Below, piece by piece: positions 50,324 through 58,784 of a stretch of DNA of 64,000 bases (its first letter is position 1; each line of letters begins with the position of its first letter). Source of the stretch: Oscillospiraceae bacterium (GTDB lineage: Bacteria; Bacillota; Clostridia; Oscillospirales; Oscillospiraceae); contig CADBWQ010000009.1 in assembly GCA_902798545.1 (NCBI GenBank), forward strand, positions 62,001 to 126,000. Reading direction: 5' to 3'. A program made the translations under genes and the position numbers. The notes below the pieces were generated by a model. That model was not told the DNA's origin, made no database searches, and saw only the letters and a program-made list of their open reading frames with translations.

Positions 50324-53029
50324 ATGGCAAGAGAAATCCTGTTTGATCTCGGTAAAATGATTACCGACCGCCTTCCCTACAAGTTCGGCGTTAAGAGGCT
50401 GACCGAAGAAGACCCGGAATATATCATTCTCGACCGCGCATGTTCCAATGACGAGATCGCGGAAGTCATGCTGAAGATGGGCCTTCGTAAGCCGAAGACC
50501 ACCGCGGAGATCGCGAAGCTCACCGGCAAGTCTGAAGCGCGCGTCGTGGAGCTTCTGACCGATGCCGCCAATCATGGCATCGTGGAATACAACTGGGAGA
50601 ATCCCCGGCACGAGAAGCAGTGGTATGTGCAGCTGTTTGTCCCCGGCATTGCCGAGATGACAAACATGGTTCTGGATCAGGTTGAAAAATATCCCGAACT
50701 CGCCGAGAGCTTCAATAAGATGACCTTCCTCCCGCTGGAGGGGAAAACCCACCTGATCCCCCCCGGCGGCAACGGGATTGGCATGCATGTCATTCCCGTG
50801 GAGAAGGCAATCAATTCCGTAAACAAGTCTATCTCCATCGAACACATTTCCCACTGGCTGGACAAGTATGACGGACAGTTCTCCGTCGGATACTGTTCCT
50901 GCCGCAATGCCCGTCGTCTTTATGGCGAGGGCTCCGGTGAGATCCAGGATGACTGCTGCATCGGTCTTGGTGACTTTGCCACTTACCTGGTAGAAACCGG
51001 CAAGGGCCGTCCCATTACCAAGGAAGAAGTGCTCGAAATCTGCCAGAGAGCCGAAGACAACGGTTACGTCCACCAGATCACCAATATTGACGGTGAGGAT
51101 AAGATTTTCGGCCTCTGCAACTGCGATGTCGGCGTCTGTTTTGCTCTTCGTACGAGCCAGTATTTCAACACACCGAACCTGTCCGCTTCCGCTTACCGCG
51201 CCCATGTCAACAAGGATAACTGTGTCGCCTGCGGCAAGTGTGTGGAAGTCTGTCCCGCCGGTGCTGTCAAGCTTGGCCAGAAGCTCTGCACAAAGAACGG
51301 TGATGTCAAATACCCGCAGCAGGAGCTTCCAACCGGTCTCAAATGGGGCAAGGATAAGTGGAACCCGAACTATGTGGTCGACAACCGCAAGAACTGCCAT
51401 GAATCCGGCACGGCTCCCTGCAAGACTGCCTGCCCCGCCCATATCGCCATCCAGGGCTACATCAAGCTGGCGAAAGAAGGCCGCTATCTCGACGCCCTAA
51501 AGCTCATCAAGCAGGACAATCCCTTCCCCTCGGTCTGTGGATATGTCTGCAACCGCCGCTGTGAAGATGCCTGCACCCGTGGTGCGCTGGATAAGGCGCT
51601 TGCCATTGACGAGATCAAGAAATTCATTGCCGAACAGGACCTCAAGAGCGCAGAGCGCTATATCCCTGAGCGTCTGTATCGCCGCCCCATCGACAAGCCC
51701 TATGACCAGAAGGTCGCCATCATCGGTGCCGGCCCCGCGGGTCTGAGCTGTGCCTACTACCTGGCCCGTATGGGTTATGAGAATGTCACCGTCTTTGACC
51801 GCAATCCGCAGCCTGGCGGCATGCTCGTCATGGGTATACCCAGCTATCGTCTGGACCGTGCAGCGCTGAAGGGCGAAATCGAAGTTCTGGAGAAGATGGG
51901 TGTCCACTTCCAGATGAACACTGAAGTCGGCAGGGATGTCACAATCGAAGAGCTCCGTGCCCAGGGCTACAAGGGCTTCTATGTGGCCATCGGCGCACAG
52001 AAGAGCTCCAGGCTGAATATTCCGGGCGAAGAACTGCAGGGCGTGTTCGGCGGTGTGGACTTCCTGCGTGAGGTTAATCTGGGCAATAAACCCGAAGTCG
52101 GAAAGAAGTGTGCCGTCATCGGTGGCGGCAATGTCGCGATGGATGTCTGCCGCACGGCTGTCCGCCTCGGCGCCGAGACCTATGTGATCTACCGCCGTGG
52201 CGAGGACGAGATGCCTGCCGACAGGGAAGAAGTTGCCGAAGCCAGGGAAGAGGGCGTGAAGTTCTGCTTCCTCAACGCGCCGGTCGAGGTTCTTGGCACG
52301 GACGGCAGGGTTTGCGGTCTCAAGGTCGAGCTCATGGAACTGGGCGAGCCGGATGAAAAGGGCCGCCGCAAGCCCGTCGGCACCGGGAAATTTGAGACCA
52401 TCGAAGTCGACTCCGTCATCGCCGCAGTCGGTCAGACCATCGACTGGGGCACGCTGGATGTCGGTGCGCTTGTGACAGGCAAGAAGGGCAACGCTGTTGC
52501 CGATGCCGTCACCTACCAGACCGCGCAGAAAGATATCTTCGTCGGCGGTGACGTTTACACCGGACCGAAATTTGCCATTGACGCGATTGCCGCCGGCCGC
52601 GAGGGTGCCGAGTCTCTGCATCGCTTTGTCAATAACGGCCAGAGTCTGACAGTCGGCCGCAACCTGCGCGAGTTCTACGAGCTCAACAAGGACGATCTGG
52701 TCTTTGGCGTCGACAGCTTCGACCGTCCCGCACGTCAGCCGATCCTGCACGATACGAAGAAGGCCCGCTCTTTCGAACACGACCGCCTCACCTTCACTGA
52801 AGAGCAGGTCAAGACGGAAGCCAGCCGCTGCCTGGGCTGCGGCGTCAGCGTGGTGGACCGGAACCGCTGCATCGGCTGCGGACTGTGCACCACAAAATGC
52901 ATGTTTGACGCGATCCACCTGGAGCGCGATGTACCGGATGGCTCGACCATGATCCGCTGCGAAGATAAGGTTGGTCCTCTGCTTAAGAACGTCGCAAAGA
53001 AGAGCATTAACATCATCCGCAAGAAATAA
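50324..53029 (+). CDS. Multi-domain Fe-S/FAD oxidoreductase (glutamate synthase small subunit-like)
   Basis: 901 residues. Order: a winged-helix-like segment (TTAEIAKLTGKSEARVVELL, about 63-85), Cys-rich region (GYCSCRNAR, DDCCIGLGD, GLCNCDVGVCF), a 4Fe-4S ferredoxin motif CVACGKCVEVCPAG (about 301-314), the Fer4_20 domain (CKTACPAHIAIQGYI, VCGYVCNRRCEDAC), FAD domain IIGAGPAGLSCAYYLARMG, NAD(P) domain VIGGGNVAMDVCRTAV, and a C-terminal ferredoxin CIGCGLCTTKCMFDAI. It probably moves electrons between NAD(P)H and ferredoxin or a partner enzyme; a role like NfnB/GltD is inferred. Monocistronic, with a terminator after it. Confidence 0.88.
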   Translation: MAREILFDLGKMITDRLPYKFGVKRLTEEDPEYIILDRACSNDEIAEVMLKMGLRKPKTTAEIAKLTGKSEARVVELLTDAANHGIVEYNWENPRHEKQWYVQLFVPGIAEMTNMVLDQVEKYPELAESFNKMTFLPLEGKTHLIPPGGNGIGMHVIPVEKAINSVNKSISIEHISHWLDKYDGQFSVGYCSCRNARRLYGEGSGEIQDDCCIGLGDFATYLVETGKGRPITKEEVLEICQRAEDNGYVHQITNIDGEDKIFGLCNCDVGVCFALRTSQYFNTPNLSASAYRAHVNKDNCVACGKCVEVCPAGAVKLGQKLCTKNGDVKYPQQELPTGLKWGKDKWNPNYVVDNRKNCHESGTAPCKTACPAHIAIQGYIKLAKEGRYLDALKLIKQDNPFPSVCGYVCNRRCEDACTRGALDKALAIDEIKKFIAEQDLKSAERYIPERLYRRPIDKPYDQKVAIIGAGPAGLSCAYYLARMGYENVTVFDRNPQPGGMLVMGIPSYRLDRAALKGEIEVLEKMGVHFQMNTEVGRDVTIEELRAQGYKGFYVAIGAQKSSRLNIPGEELQGVFGGVDFLREVNLGNKPEVGKKCAVIGGGNVAMDVCRTAVRLGAETYVIYRRGEDEMPADREEVAEAREEGVKFCFLNAPVEVLGTDGRVCGLKVELMELGEPDEKGRRKPVGTGKFETIEVDSVIAAVGQTIDWGTLDVGALVTGKKGNAVADAVTYQTAQKDIFVGGDVYTGPKFAIDAIAAGREGAESLHRFVNNGQSLTVGRNLREFYELNKDDLVFGVDSFDRPARQPILHDTKKARSFEHDRLTFTEEQVKTEASRCLGCGVSVVDRNRCIGCGLCTTKCMFDAIHLERDVPDGSTMIRCEDKVGPLLKNVAKKSINIIRKK

Positions 53030-53055
53030 TCAATTCTGCGAATAATCCAGAACAG

Positions 53056-53100
53056 AGCACCGCCGGGGAAGTGTGTTTTACTTCTCCGACGGTGCTGTTT
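53056..53100. terminator. Terminator after the oxidoreductase gene
   Basis: AGCACCG and CGGTGCT arms extended by CGG-GAAGT/ACTTC-CCG with small mismatches, then TTTATT; located between convergent genes. Confidence 0.78.
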
Positions 53101-53129
53101 ATTCCAATGACTGACACGCTGTTTTGGTT

Positions 53130-53813
53130 TTACCTTCTTCTGTTGTTCGCTATGCTCAGGAGCCGCAGCAGCTGGACAATCGATGTCACCAGTGAAATGA
53201 AGTACGTCATCCCGGCAGCCACCAGGACCTTCCGTCCGCCGACCTTCTCATCGTCAGTCAGGAGCCCAAGCCGGTCCACCTCCGCAAGCGCCCGTCGGGA
53301 GGCATCCACCTCCACAGGCAGCGTCACCAGATTAAACAGCACAATACCCGAGAACAAAATTGCTCCCAGTGTGATAAGGCCGCTTTTTGAAAGCAAGATA
53401 CCCAGCAGAATCGCAATGTATGACCCCATCGACCCGATGTTGCAGATGGGAACCAGTGATTTGCGCAGCATCAGCAGCGGATAAGATTGGGCATGCTGGA
53501 TGGCGTGGCCGCACTCGTGGGCGGCAACTGCCACTGCGGAGACGTTCTGCCCACCGTAAACCGCCTGCGAGAGGTTCAGTGTCCGGTTCGCGGGGTTGTA
53601 GTTATCTGTGAGAACACCGTTCGTCTGGACGATGGTGACATCCGTAATCCCGTTGGAGCGCAGAATACGCTCAGCCGCCATGGCACCCGTCATACCGTTG
53701 CATGTCCGATCCTTGGCATAGCGGCTGAATCTGCTCTTCACGACACCGGAGCAGATTAGGCTCACAACAAACAGAACCAGCGTGAGAATATAGAAGAAAT
53801 CAGAGTAATACAT
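53130..53813 (-). CDS. yugP: Zinc metallopeptidase, YugP type (Zn_peptidase_2)
   Basis: 227 residues: an N-terminal membrane helix, VAVAAHECGHAIQHAQSYPLL with the HExxH-like zinc site HECGH, two to three further membrane helices (GSYIAILLGILLSKSGLITLGAILFSGIVLFNLVTLPVEVDASRRAL in pieces) and a final helix MTYFISLVTSIVQLL. Membrane-bound protease of unknown target. GAGGG directly abuts the ATG at 53819, while the in-frame ATG at 53813 is spaced 6 nt and is the better start. Confidence 0.88.
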   Translation of the reverse strand: MYYSDFFYILTLVLFVVSLICSGVVKSRFSRYAKDRTCNGMTGAMAAERILRSNGITDVTIVQTNGVLTDNYNPANRTLNLSQAVYGGQNVSAVAVAAHECGHAIQHAQSYPLLMLRKSLVPICNIGSMGSYIAILLGILLSKSGLITLGAILFSGIVLFNLVTLPVEVDASRRALAEVDRLGLLTDDEKVGGRKVLVAAGMTYFISLVTSIVQLLRLLSIANNRRR

Positions 53814-53937
53814 GTTCATCCCTCATTTCTGTATCATTCTGTTGTAATTATACTGTCCGAAGATATTTGCTTCCTGACATTTCTGTGAACATTATACTGT
53901 TTCCCTGCATTGCAGTTAGATTAATTTAATTTCGTTC

Positions 53938-53966
53938 TTGACAAACCGGCAGGGGCGCTATATAAT
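53938..53966 (+). promoter_or_regulatory. Consensus sigma-A promoter of the ZinT-like gene
   Basis: TTGACA (53938-53943), 17 bp, TATAAT (53961-53966): both boxes are perfect, implying strong expression unless repressed. Confidence 0.88.
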
Positions 53967-53973
53967 TTCAATT

Positions 53974-53991
53974 GTTAGTTATCGCTAACTA
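53974..53991. promoter_or_regulatory. Palindromic operator over the transcription start, metalloregulator-like
   Basis: TAGTTA-TCGC-TAACTA (53976-53991), also readable as GTTAG-N6-CTAAC. It starts 7 nt after the -10 box. The TTAG/CTAA pattern resembles DtxR-family boxes; that identity is inferred. Confidence 0.65.
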
Positions 53992-54012
53992 TTTATTATA
54001 CAGGAGGGAACT

Positions 54013-54972
54013 ATGAAGAAGATACTGACAGTTGTCTTCGTAATAGCGATGATGCTCAGTTTGAGTATCGTTGCCGGGGCAGAAGAGAACAAAGTGATCA
54101 CCATCACCACCGCAGAAGAGCTTGCGGGAATGTCTGACGATCTCACCGCAGATTATGTCCTTGATGCGGATATTGACCTTGCGGGGATCGCCTGGACTCC
54201 GATCGGTACGTATAAGCCATCAGGCGAGAGTGAGGAAGAACAGGAGATTCCGGCGTCGGATACAGCCTTCACCGGCACATTCGACGGGCAGGGGCATATC
54301 ATCCGCAACAGTTCTGCGGAAAAAGCCGATGATGAGACAGCGGCTGCCGCAGAAAAGCTTCTGGAAGACGTGAGCGGAACCTATGACGCGCTTTTTCCCG
54401 TAATTACCAGTCCGGAGTATGATCAGATCTGGCTTGACTCCTGCGCGGCAGTTTTGGGAGACGAGGCCGCTCCTGCGGCTGCGGAAGCCCTGAAGGCCGC
54501 CTGCAACAGGACCATTTACGGTCAGGAAGCCATCGACGCGTATGGGGACGGATCGAACGGGGCACAGTTTGACTGCCTCTTCATTAACGGGCCTGCCCAG
54601 ATCGTGTTCAACGGCAGGAAAATCTCCGGTCTGGACAAGAGCGGCGCCACGGTCTTCAGCCATGAGTACAGCTTTGTGGAACCGGCCTCCATCGCAGGCA
54701 TGATGAATGGATATCTCTATCACACAGAGGACGCGGATGCGGGAGAGTTTGAGTACTTTTTCCTGTTGCCCGACACCCCTGGTACAACCTTCCACACCGA
54801 ATTCCGCTATGGCAGTGACCCGGAGGCCATGATGCTCTACAACGACGGTCCCTATGCCTACTGGCTCGCAGCCGGAATCCTGGCGGACCGTGATGAGCAG
54901 ATGGTTCAGGACGTGATTGACCTCTTCTGCACGGAAAACCTCGCCGAGATGAGTGAGGAAGCCGCGGCCTGA
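54013..54972 (+). CDS. Secreted ZinT-like metal-binding protein
   Basis: 319 residues. Signal peptide (KKILTVVFVIAMMLSLSIVAGAEE). Residues 30-105 resemble a short GLUG/beta-helix-type repeat (TAEELAGMSDDLTADYVLDADIDLAG, PIGTY, FTGTFDGQGHII). From about residue 110 the pattern fits ZinT/YodA: GTYDALFPVI, FNGRKISGLDKSGATVFSHEYSFV, FEYFFLLPDTPGTTFHTEFRYGSDPEAM and GPYAYWLAAGI, where ZinT has its metal-binding His and the closing YAYW motif. It may sequester zinc or another metal outside the cell. The consensus promoter with an overlapping palindrome points to metal-dependent repression. GGAGGG precedes the ATG. Confidence 0.72.
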   Translation: MKKILTVVFVIAMMLSLSIVAGAEENKVITITTAEELAGMSDDLTADYVLDADIDLAGIAWTPIGTYKPSGESEEEQEIPASDTAFTGTFDGQGHIIRNSSAEKADDETAAAAEKLLEDVSGTYDALFPVITSPEYDQIWLDSCAAVLGDEAAPAAAEALKAACNRTIYGQEAIDAYGDGSNGAQFDCLFINGPAQIVFNGRKISGLDKSGATVFSHEYSFVEPASIAGMMNGYLYHTEDADAGEFEYFFLLPDTPGTTFHTEFRYGSDPEAMMLYNDGPYAYWLAAGILADRDEQMVQDVIDLFCTENLAEMSEEAAA

Positions 54973-55030
54973 GTCGTATCCTGAGTCAACCGCTCCATCT
55001 GCAAAACAATTTGCCTGTCAGAACGGCAAT

Positions 55031-55078
55031 AGAGAGAAAGCATATCATGTCTTTTTGAGTATGATATGCTTTCTCTCT
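55031..55078 (+). terminator. Long hairpin after the ZinT-like gene
   Basis: A perfect 18-bp inverted repeat (55031-55048 with 55061-55078), 12-nt loop, short T tail. Confidence 0.8.
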
Positions 55079-55083
55079 TTCCA

Positions 55084-55116
55084 ATTTCAATCCACTCGCC
55101 CCATGTGGGGCGAGAC
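55084..55116. CRISPR. Single orphan type I-C-like CRISPR repeat
   Basis: A 33-bp stretch begins ATTTCAATCCAC, continues with the stem CTCGCCCC/GGGGCGAG around ATGT and ends in AC. That is the layout and sequence of type I-C repeats. No second full copy is present at a repeat-plus-spacer distance on either side, and no cas gene lies in the window. It is a solitary repeat, not an array. Confidence 0.7.
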
Positions 55117-55147
55117 TGTAAATCGGTCTTGCCAGAGCTGGTTACAT

Positions 55148-55211
55148 GCTCTTTAAAAGAGCAAGAATTAATTCGGTTTGAACCGAGTCGGTTCAAACCG
55201 AATTAAAGAGC
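55148..55211. repeat. Nested inverted repeats with a perfect 17-bp palindrome
   Basis: GCTCTTT-A-AAAGAGC (55148-55162) is followed by a perfect 17-bp stem with a 3-nt loop (55169-55185 with 55189-55205). The left GCTCTTTAA can instead pair with TTAAAGAGC at 55203-55211, which is followed by TTTT. It probably acts as terminator for the convergent histidine kinase gene and/or the plus strand. Confidence 0.75.
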
Positions 55212-55241
55212 TTTTCTCGCTTGGCGAGACGATAATATGGT

Positions 55242-56717
55242 CTATATTTCACTGCTGTTTTCAAGCACGTCCATCAGCGTCTTTCGCATGGCATCCAAAT
55301 CAATGGGTTTTGTGATATGTCCCTGCATACCCGCGTCCTGCGCCGCTTCTTCATCCTCCTTGAATGCATTGGCTGTCATCGCGATGATCGGAATTTGCGA
55401 GAGCCGCGGGTCCGGCAGTTCCCGAATTGCTCTCGCAGCCTCGTATCCATCCATTACCGGCATCTGGATATCCATCAGAACCGCATTGTAGTAACCTGGT
55501 TCAGACGCTGCAATCATCTTTACGGCACGCTCGCCGTTTTCCGCGTTTTCAATCTGGAATCCCATGTCCGAGAGAATCTCATTGGCGATCTCCCGGTTGA
55601 TCACATTATCCTCTGCGAGGAGGAGACGCATTGTCTTCTTACTGTTCCGGCAGGGGCAGGGGTTGTGACCTGCCTGTTCATGATTCCGTGCTTCTGCAAG
55701 CGGCAATCGCAAAGTGACAATGAACTCTGTTCCTCTTCCCTGTTCTGTAAGGACCGCAATTTCTCCGTTCATCATATCGACAATTTTTTTCGTGATCGCC
55801 ATGCCCAGACCGGTTCCCTGGGTCTTGCTGACCGTGGATGTCCGTTCCCGCTCAAAGGGCTGAAAGATATTCCGGACGAACTCCGGACTCATACCAATCC
55901 CGTTGTCTTTAACACGGATCTCATAACTTCCCGCTTCGCCGTCTGTCCCAGTCTGGTGCAGTGACAGCTCCACCTTTCCGCCCGCAGGAGTAAATTTGCT
56001 CGCATTGCCGAGAATATTCAGCAGCATACGGTCCAGTTGGTTTCCATCACAGAGGACACAGCGGTTTTCCACATTGCAATCGACCGTAAAGCTGATTTCC
56101 TTCTCTGCCATTTGCCCGCTGATCAGCTCTCCGGTCTCCCGTACGGCATCTTCAATATCGATCGGCTCCGGTTGAAGTTCCACCTTCCCGCTCTCGATAC
56201 GGCTCATCTCGAGCACATCGTTGACAATGGCAAGAAGCTGATGCCCGGCCGTATCGATCCTGTGCAGATACTGCCTGACTTCTTCCTGAGGCCGTCCGTC
56301 CTTTCTCGCCAGTGTCGTGTAGCCCAGGATCGCGTTGAGCGGTGTACGGATGTCGTGGGACATATTGGAGAGGAAAACGGTCTTGGCCTGGTTGGCACCT
56401 TCCGCCGCCATAAGCCGGGCTTTCAGCTTTTCATTCTCCTGAATTCTGTCTGCGATCCGACGGATCAGCACCTGCATTACCAGAACAAAGATGCTTCCGC
56501 CGAACAGGATCCCTGATACCAGCAGATCCGGCTTTCCGAAGAAACCTACCGCCAGATAACCGCACAGGAACAGAACCAGAAGCAGGATCGGGAAATTCAG
56601 GATTTTCTGCTCCTGTTCCCATTCTCCACGTTCCCGGATTCTTTTGGCGAATCGGGCATACTGCCATATATTATAGATCATCAGGGCGCTGCCCAGATAG
56701 ACCATGCCATATACCAA
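55242..56717 (-). CDS. Hybrid sensor histidine kinase/response regulator
   Basis: 491 residues. Three N-terminal membrane helices (MVYLGSALMIYNIW, LLLVLFLCGYLAVGFF, LLVSGILFGGSIFVLVMQVL), a coiled coil, the H-box LSNMSHDIRTPLNAILGYT, N-box NILGNASKFTP, G-boxes DNGIGM and GTGLGMAITKKIV, then a receiver domain with LLAEDNVINREIA, LMDIQMPVMDG (phospho-Asp) and ITKPID. No periplasmic sensor domain. Start uncertain: the TTG at 56717 lies far from AAGGAGG, while an in-frame ATT four codons upstream is ideally spaced. No separate response regulator is adjacent. Confidence 0.88.
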   Translation of the reverse strand: MVYGMVYLGSALMIYNIWQYARFAKRIRERGEWEQEQKILNFPILLLVLFLCGYLAVGFFGKPDLLVSGILFGGSIFVLVMQVLIRRIADRIQENEKLKARLMAAEGANQAKTVFLSNMSHDIRTPLNAILGYTTLARKDGRPQEEVRQYLHRIDTAGHQLLAIVNDVLEMSRIESGKVELQPEPIDIEDAVRETGELISGQMAEKEISFTVDCNVENRCVLCDGNQLDRMLLNILGNASKFTPAGGKVELSLHQTGTDGEAGSYEIRVKDNGIGMSPEFVRNIFQPFERERTSTVSKTQGTGLGMAITKKIVDMMNGEIAVLTEQGRGTEFIVTLRLPLAEARNHEQAGHNPCPCRNSKKTMRLLLAEDNVINREIANEILSDMGFQIENAENGERAVKMIAASEPGYYNAVLMDIQMPVMDGYEAARAIRELPDPRLSQIPIIAMTANAFKEDEEAAQDAGMQGHITKPIDLDAMRKTLMDVLENSSEI

Positions 56718-56886
56718 TGTGTTCCTAATGTTCCAGCGCCTCCTTCTCTATCATTTCCACACCGTTGATAAAATGATTCACTGTCATACTGTAATCAACT
56801 ATACTCGTCTTTCTGCGGAAAGGCAATCTTTTTCAGGTAACTTCGTTCATTTACATGTCTTAATCTTCTCGTTATCTCTTTATAGC

Positions 56887-56946
56887 AAAACCGGCCATCC
56901 TCCCGATGCATGAGAATCTCTCATGCATCGGGAGAATGGCTGGTTT
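56887..56946. terminator. Long bidirectional terminator
   Basis: AAAACC-GCCAT-CTCCCGATGCATGAGA pairs with its complement (arms 56887-56915 and 56918-56946) with minor mismatches, giving T-rich ends on both sides. It closes the DUF975 gene on the minus strand. Confidence 0.82.
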
Positions 56947-56996
56947 TCAGGTTATCGATTGATCCGTTTTCAATGAAGCTGCTGGCCGCCGGTTTC

Positions 56997-57677
56997 TTAT
57001 GCTTCGTCCCTCAGCTTCAGATAGAGTGCCGCCTGTGTGCTCTCCATGTAAGGCGAGGTCCAGAAGACAAGGCCAAGGCCAAGCGTCAGAATACCAAGCA
57101 GGATCCAGCCGAGGAAAGACAGATCCATCTTAAACGCCTGCATTTTGTTCCCGTTCATCATCTCGCGGGAACGGGTGATGACTTCGTTCGCGGAAAGTTC
57201 AGGATGCTCTGCCAGAATATAGGGGACCATACGATAGGAATACATCTTAATGATACCCGGTACAATGAACAGAAGCAGCCAAAGCGTCAGGTACAGATCC
57301 CGCAGGAACAGGACCACAAAATTGTGCCCGTAATTCTGGAAGCCTCTCTTGATGGTGCTGAGGGGAGCAGGGCCTGCTTCGGTGTTTTCGACGAAGAAGG
57401 ATGCACCGCCGAGCTCCAGGGGATTCGCCAGAAAGATCTTGATCAGCAGGCAGATGACACCGATCACCGCGAACGCCGACAGGAAGACGAGGATGAATGT
57501 TTTATCACCGCTCTGAACAGCCTGCTGCATTTCCTCCGTGCTGGTGCCGCTTGTTCTTCCGGATGCAGTGGTCGTTCCGGCAAACAGGCTCATCAGCAGT
57601 GCGGCCGCAACGCAGGGCCAGTAGTTTCCTTTAAACGCGGCTTTTCCGCGCTCTTTCATTTCCTGAATCGTCCACAT
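56997..57677 (-). CDS. DUF975 family membrane protein
   Basis: 226 residues with about six membrane segments: CVAAALLMSLFAG, FILVFLSAFAVIGVICLLIKIFL, FLRDLYLTLWLLLFIVPGIIKMYSYRMVPYILAEHPELSANEVITRSREMM (DUF975 signature region, several pieces) and FLGWILLGILTLGLGLVFW. GGAGG supports ATG 57677. Function unknown; common single gene in Firmicutes. Confidence 0.87.
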   Translation of the reverse strand: MWTIQEMKERGKAAFKGNYWPCVAAALLMSLFAGTTTASGRTSGTSTEEMQQAVQSGDKTFILVFLSAFAVIGVICLLIKIFLANPLELGGASFFVENTEAGPAPLSTIKRGFQNYGHNFVVLFLRDLYLTLWLLLFIVPGIIKMYSYRMVPYILAEHPELSANEVITRSREMMNGNKMQAFKMDLSFLGWILLGILTLGLGLVFWTSPYMESTQAALYLKLRDEA

Positions 57678-57816
57678 GATGATTTCCTCCTTTTTTGCTT
57701 TCAATGACTGTCATATATGAAGGTGTTCTTTCCTGCTGCCTGTTTCTCGACATGCAGAAGATAACACTTTATTTGTCACAGAACGATCACACGGATTGAA
57801 ACTGAATAACAGGATC

Positions 57817-58533
57817 TCACACATACTGCAGTGTGATTCGAAACACAGGCCTTTCGCTCTTCTCTCCGGCGAAATAGATCCTGCCCGCGTCCTCCGTCCA
57901 GCGCAGCATCAGAGTATCGCCAAAACGTGCCTCTGTGGTGTATTCGGTGCAGATCTCCTTCAGCAGCTTTCCCTCTGCCGCCATCCCCGCACAGTCCTCT
58001 GCCAGATCGAGATATCTGGTGTTGTTCATATGACCGTTCAGATCAACAAAGCTGTAGGGCACCTCAAAGGCCTTTTCCCGATCACAGTCCTTTTTCCGGA
58101 TCGCTCCTGGCTGTGCGCTCTCTTCGCCGGTCACCACGCCTTCAATCTCCACGCCGCAGCTCTCCGGAAAGACCATTTTTCTTGTTTTCGCATCCACCAG
58201 GCACCAGATGGCACTGGCCTTCAGCAGGGGTTCGCCCGCTTCCGTTTCCAGGCTGTAGTAGCGCGGGAACAGCACGTGCATGGTTTTCCCTGGCCAGCTT
58301 TTCAGTACAATCTCCTCATCATATTCCGGCATCCGGGTTATCTCCGCCTGCTGCATCATCACGACCCAGAGGATTCCTCTGTCCAGTGTCTTCTCCCGTC
58401 CCATGCCGAGCTGCTCGGTATGCCGGATTGAGACTTCCTGCAGCAGCTTGAACAGTTCAGAGCTGCGCAATCTGCGAAACATATCCACATCCCTGCTGCG
58501 CAGTTTCAGGTGTTCCGTATAGATGCCGCTCAT
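57817..58533 (-). CDS. Acyl-ACP thioesterase
   Basis: 238 residues with two hotdog folds. N-terminal half: RLRSSELFKLLQEVSIRHTEQLG and ILWVVMMQQAEITRMPEYDEEIVLKSWP; C-terminal half: VPYSFVDLNGHMNNTRYLDLAED, the plant/bacterial acyl-ACP thioesterase (PF01643) signature with catalytic-region Asn and His. It releases an acyl chain from an acyl carrier protein. The ATG overlaps the stop of the ACP gene by 4 nt, so it acts with that dedicated carrier. Confidence 0.9.
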   Translation of the reverse strand: MSGIYTEHLKLRSRDVDMFRRLRSSELFKLLQEVSIRHTEQLGMGREKTLDRGILWVVMMQQAEITRMPEYDEEIVLKSWPGKTMHVLFPRYYSLETEAGEPLLKASAIWCLVDAKTRKMVFPESCGVEIEGVVTGEESAQPGAIRKKDCDREKAFEVPYSFVDLNGHMNNTRYLDLAEDCAGMAAEGKLLKEICTEYTTEARFGDTLMLRWTEDAGRIYFAGEKSERPVFRITLQYV

Positions 58534-58784
58534 GCCTTGTTCGGCAGGCGCTTATAGATGGCGTCCACAACATCGCCGAGGGTCTGCAGCTTCTTCCACT
58601 GCCGCTCCGGGATCTTCACATCAAACAGCGCTTCCAGCTTGCAGATCACAAGTACGAAGCCCATTGAGTCGATGGCAGTCTCCGTGTTGATTACGCTCCC
58701 CTCAGTGAGACCCTGATCTTTCATATCCGGGAAGCAGTCAAAAATCACTGTCTTCGTCTTTTCGAGCACGTCCTGTCTGGTCAT
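58530..58784 (-). CDS. Acyl carrier protein, dedicated
   Basis: 84 residues: VLEKTKTVIFDCFPDMKDQGLTEGS..., the phosphopantetheine site as TAIDSMGFVLVICKLEALFDVKIPE (Ser in DSMG, about residue 41) and VVDAIYKRL. The helix pattern is normal, but the usual DSL is DSM, so this is not the housekeeping AcpP. ATG 58784 overlaps the ligase stop as ATGA and is spaced 8 nt from AGGA; an ATG six bases earlier is too close. Confidence 0.9.
   Translation of the reverse strand: MTRQDVLEKTKTVIFDCFPDMKDQGLTEGSVINTETAIDSMGFVLVICKLEALFDVKIPERQWKKLQTLGDVVDAIYKRLPNKA

Noticed and set aside
54906-55196. A 96-codon minus-strand frame ending in the CRISPR-like repeat
   Set aside because: It is made of hairpins and the repeat itself (the translation contains WGEWIEI, a usual false product of type I-C repeats).
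55084-55235. A CRISPR array
   Set aside because: Only one full repeat; the similar CTCGC/GCGAGAC at 55216-55231 is too short and wrongly spaced to count as a second repeat.
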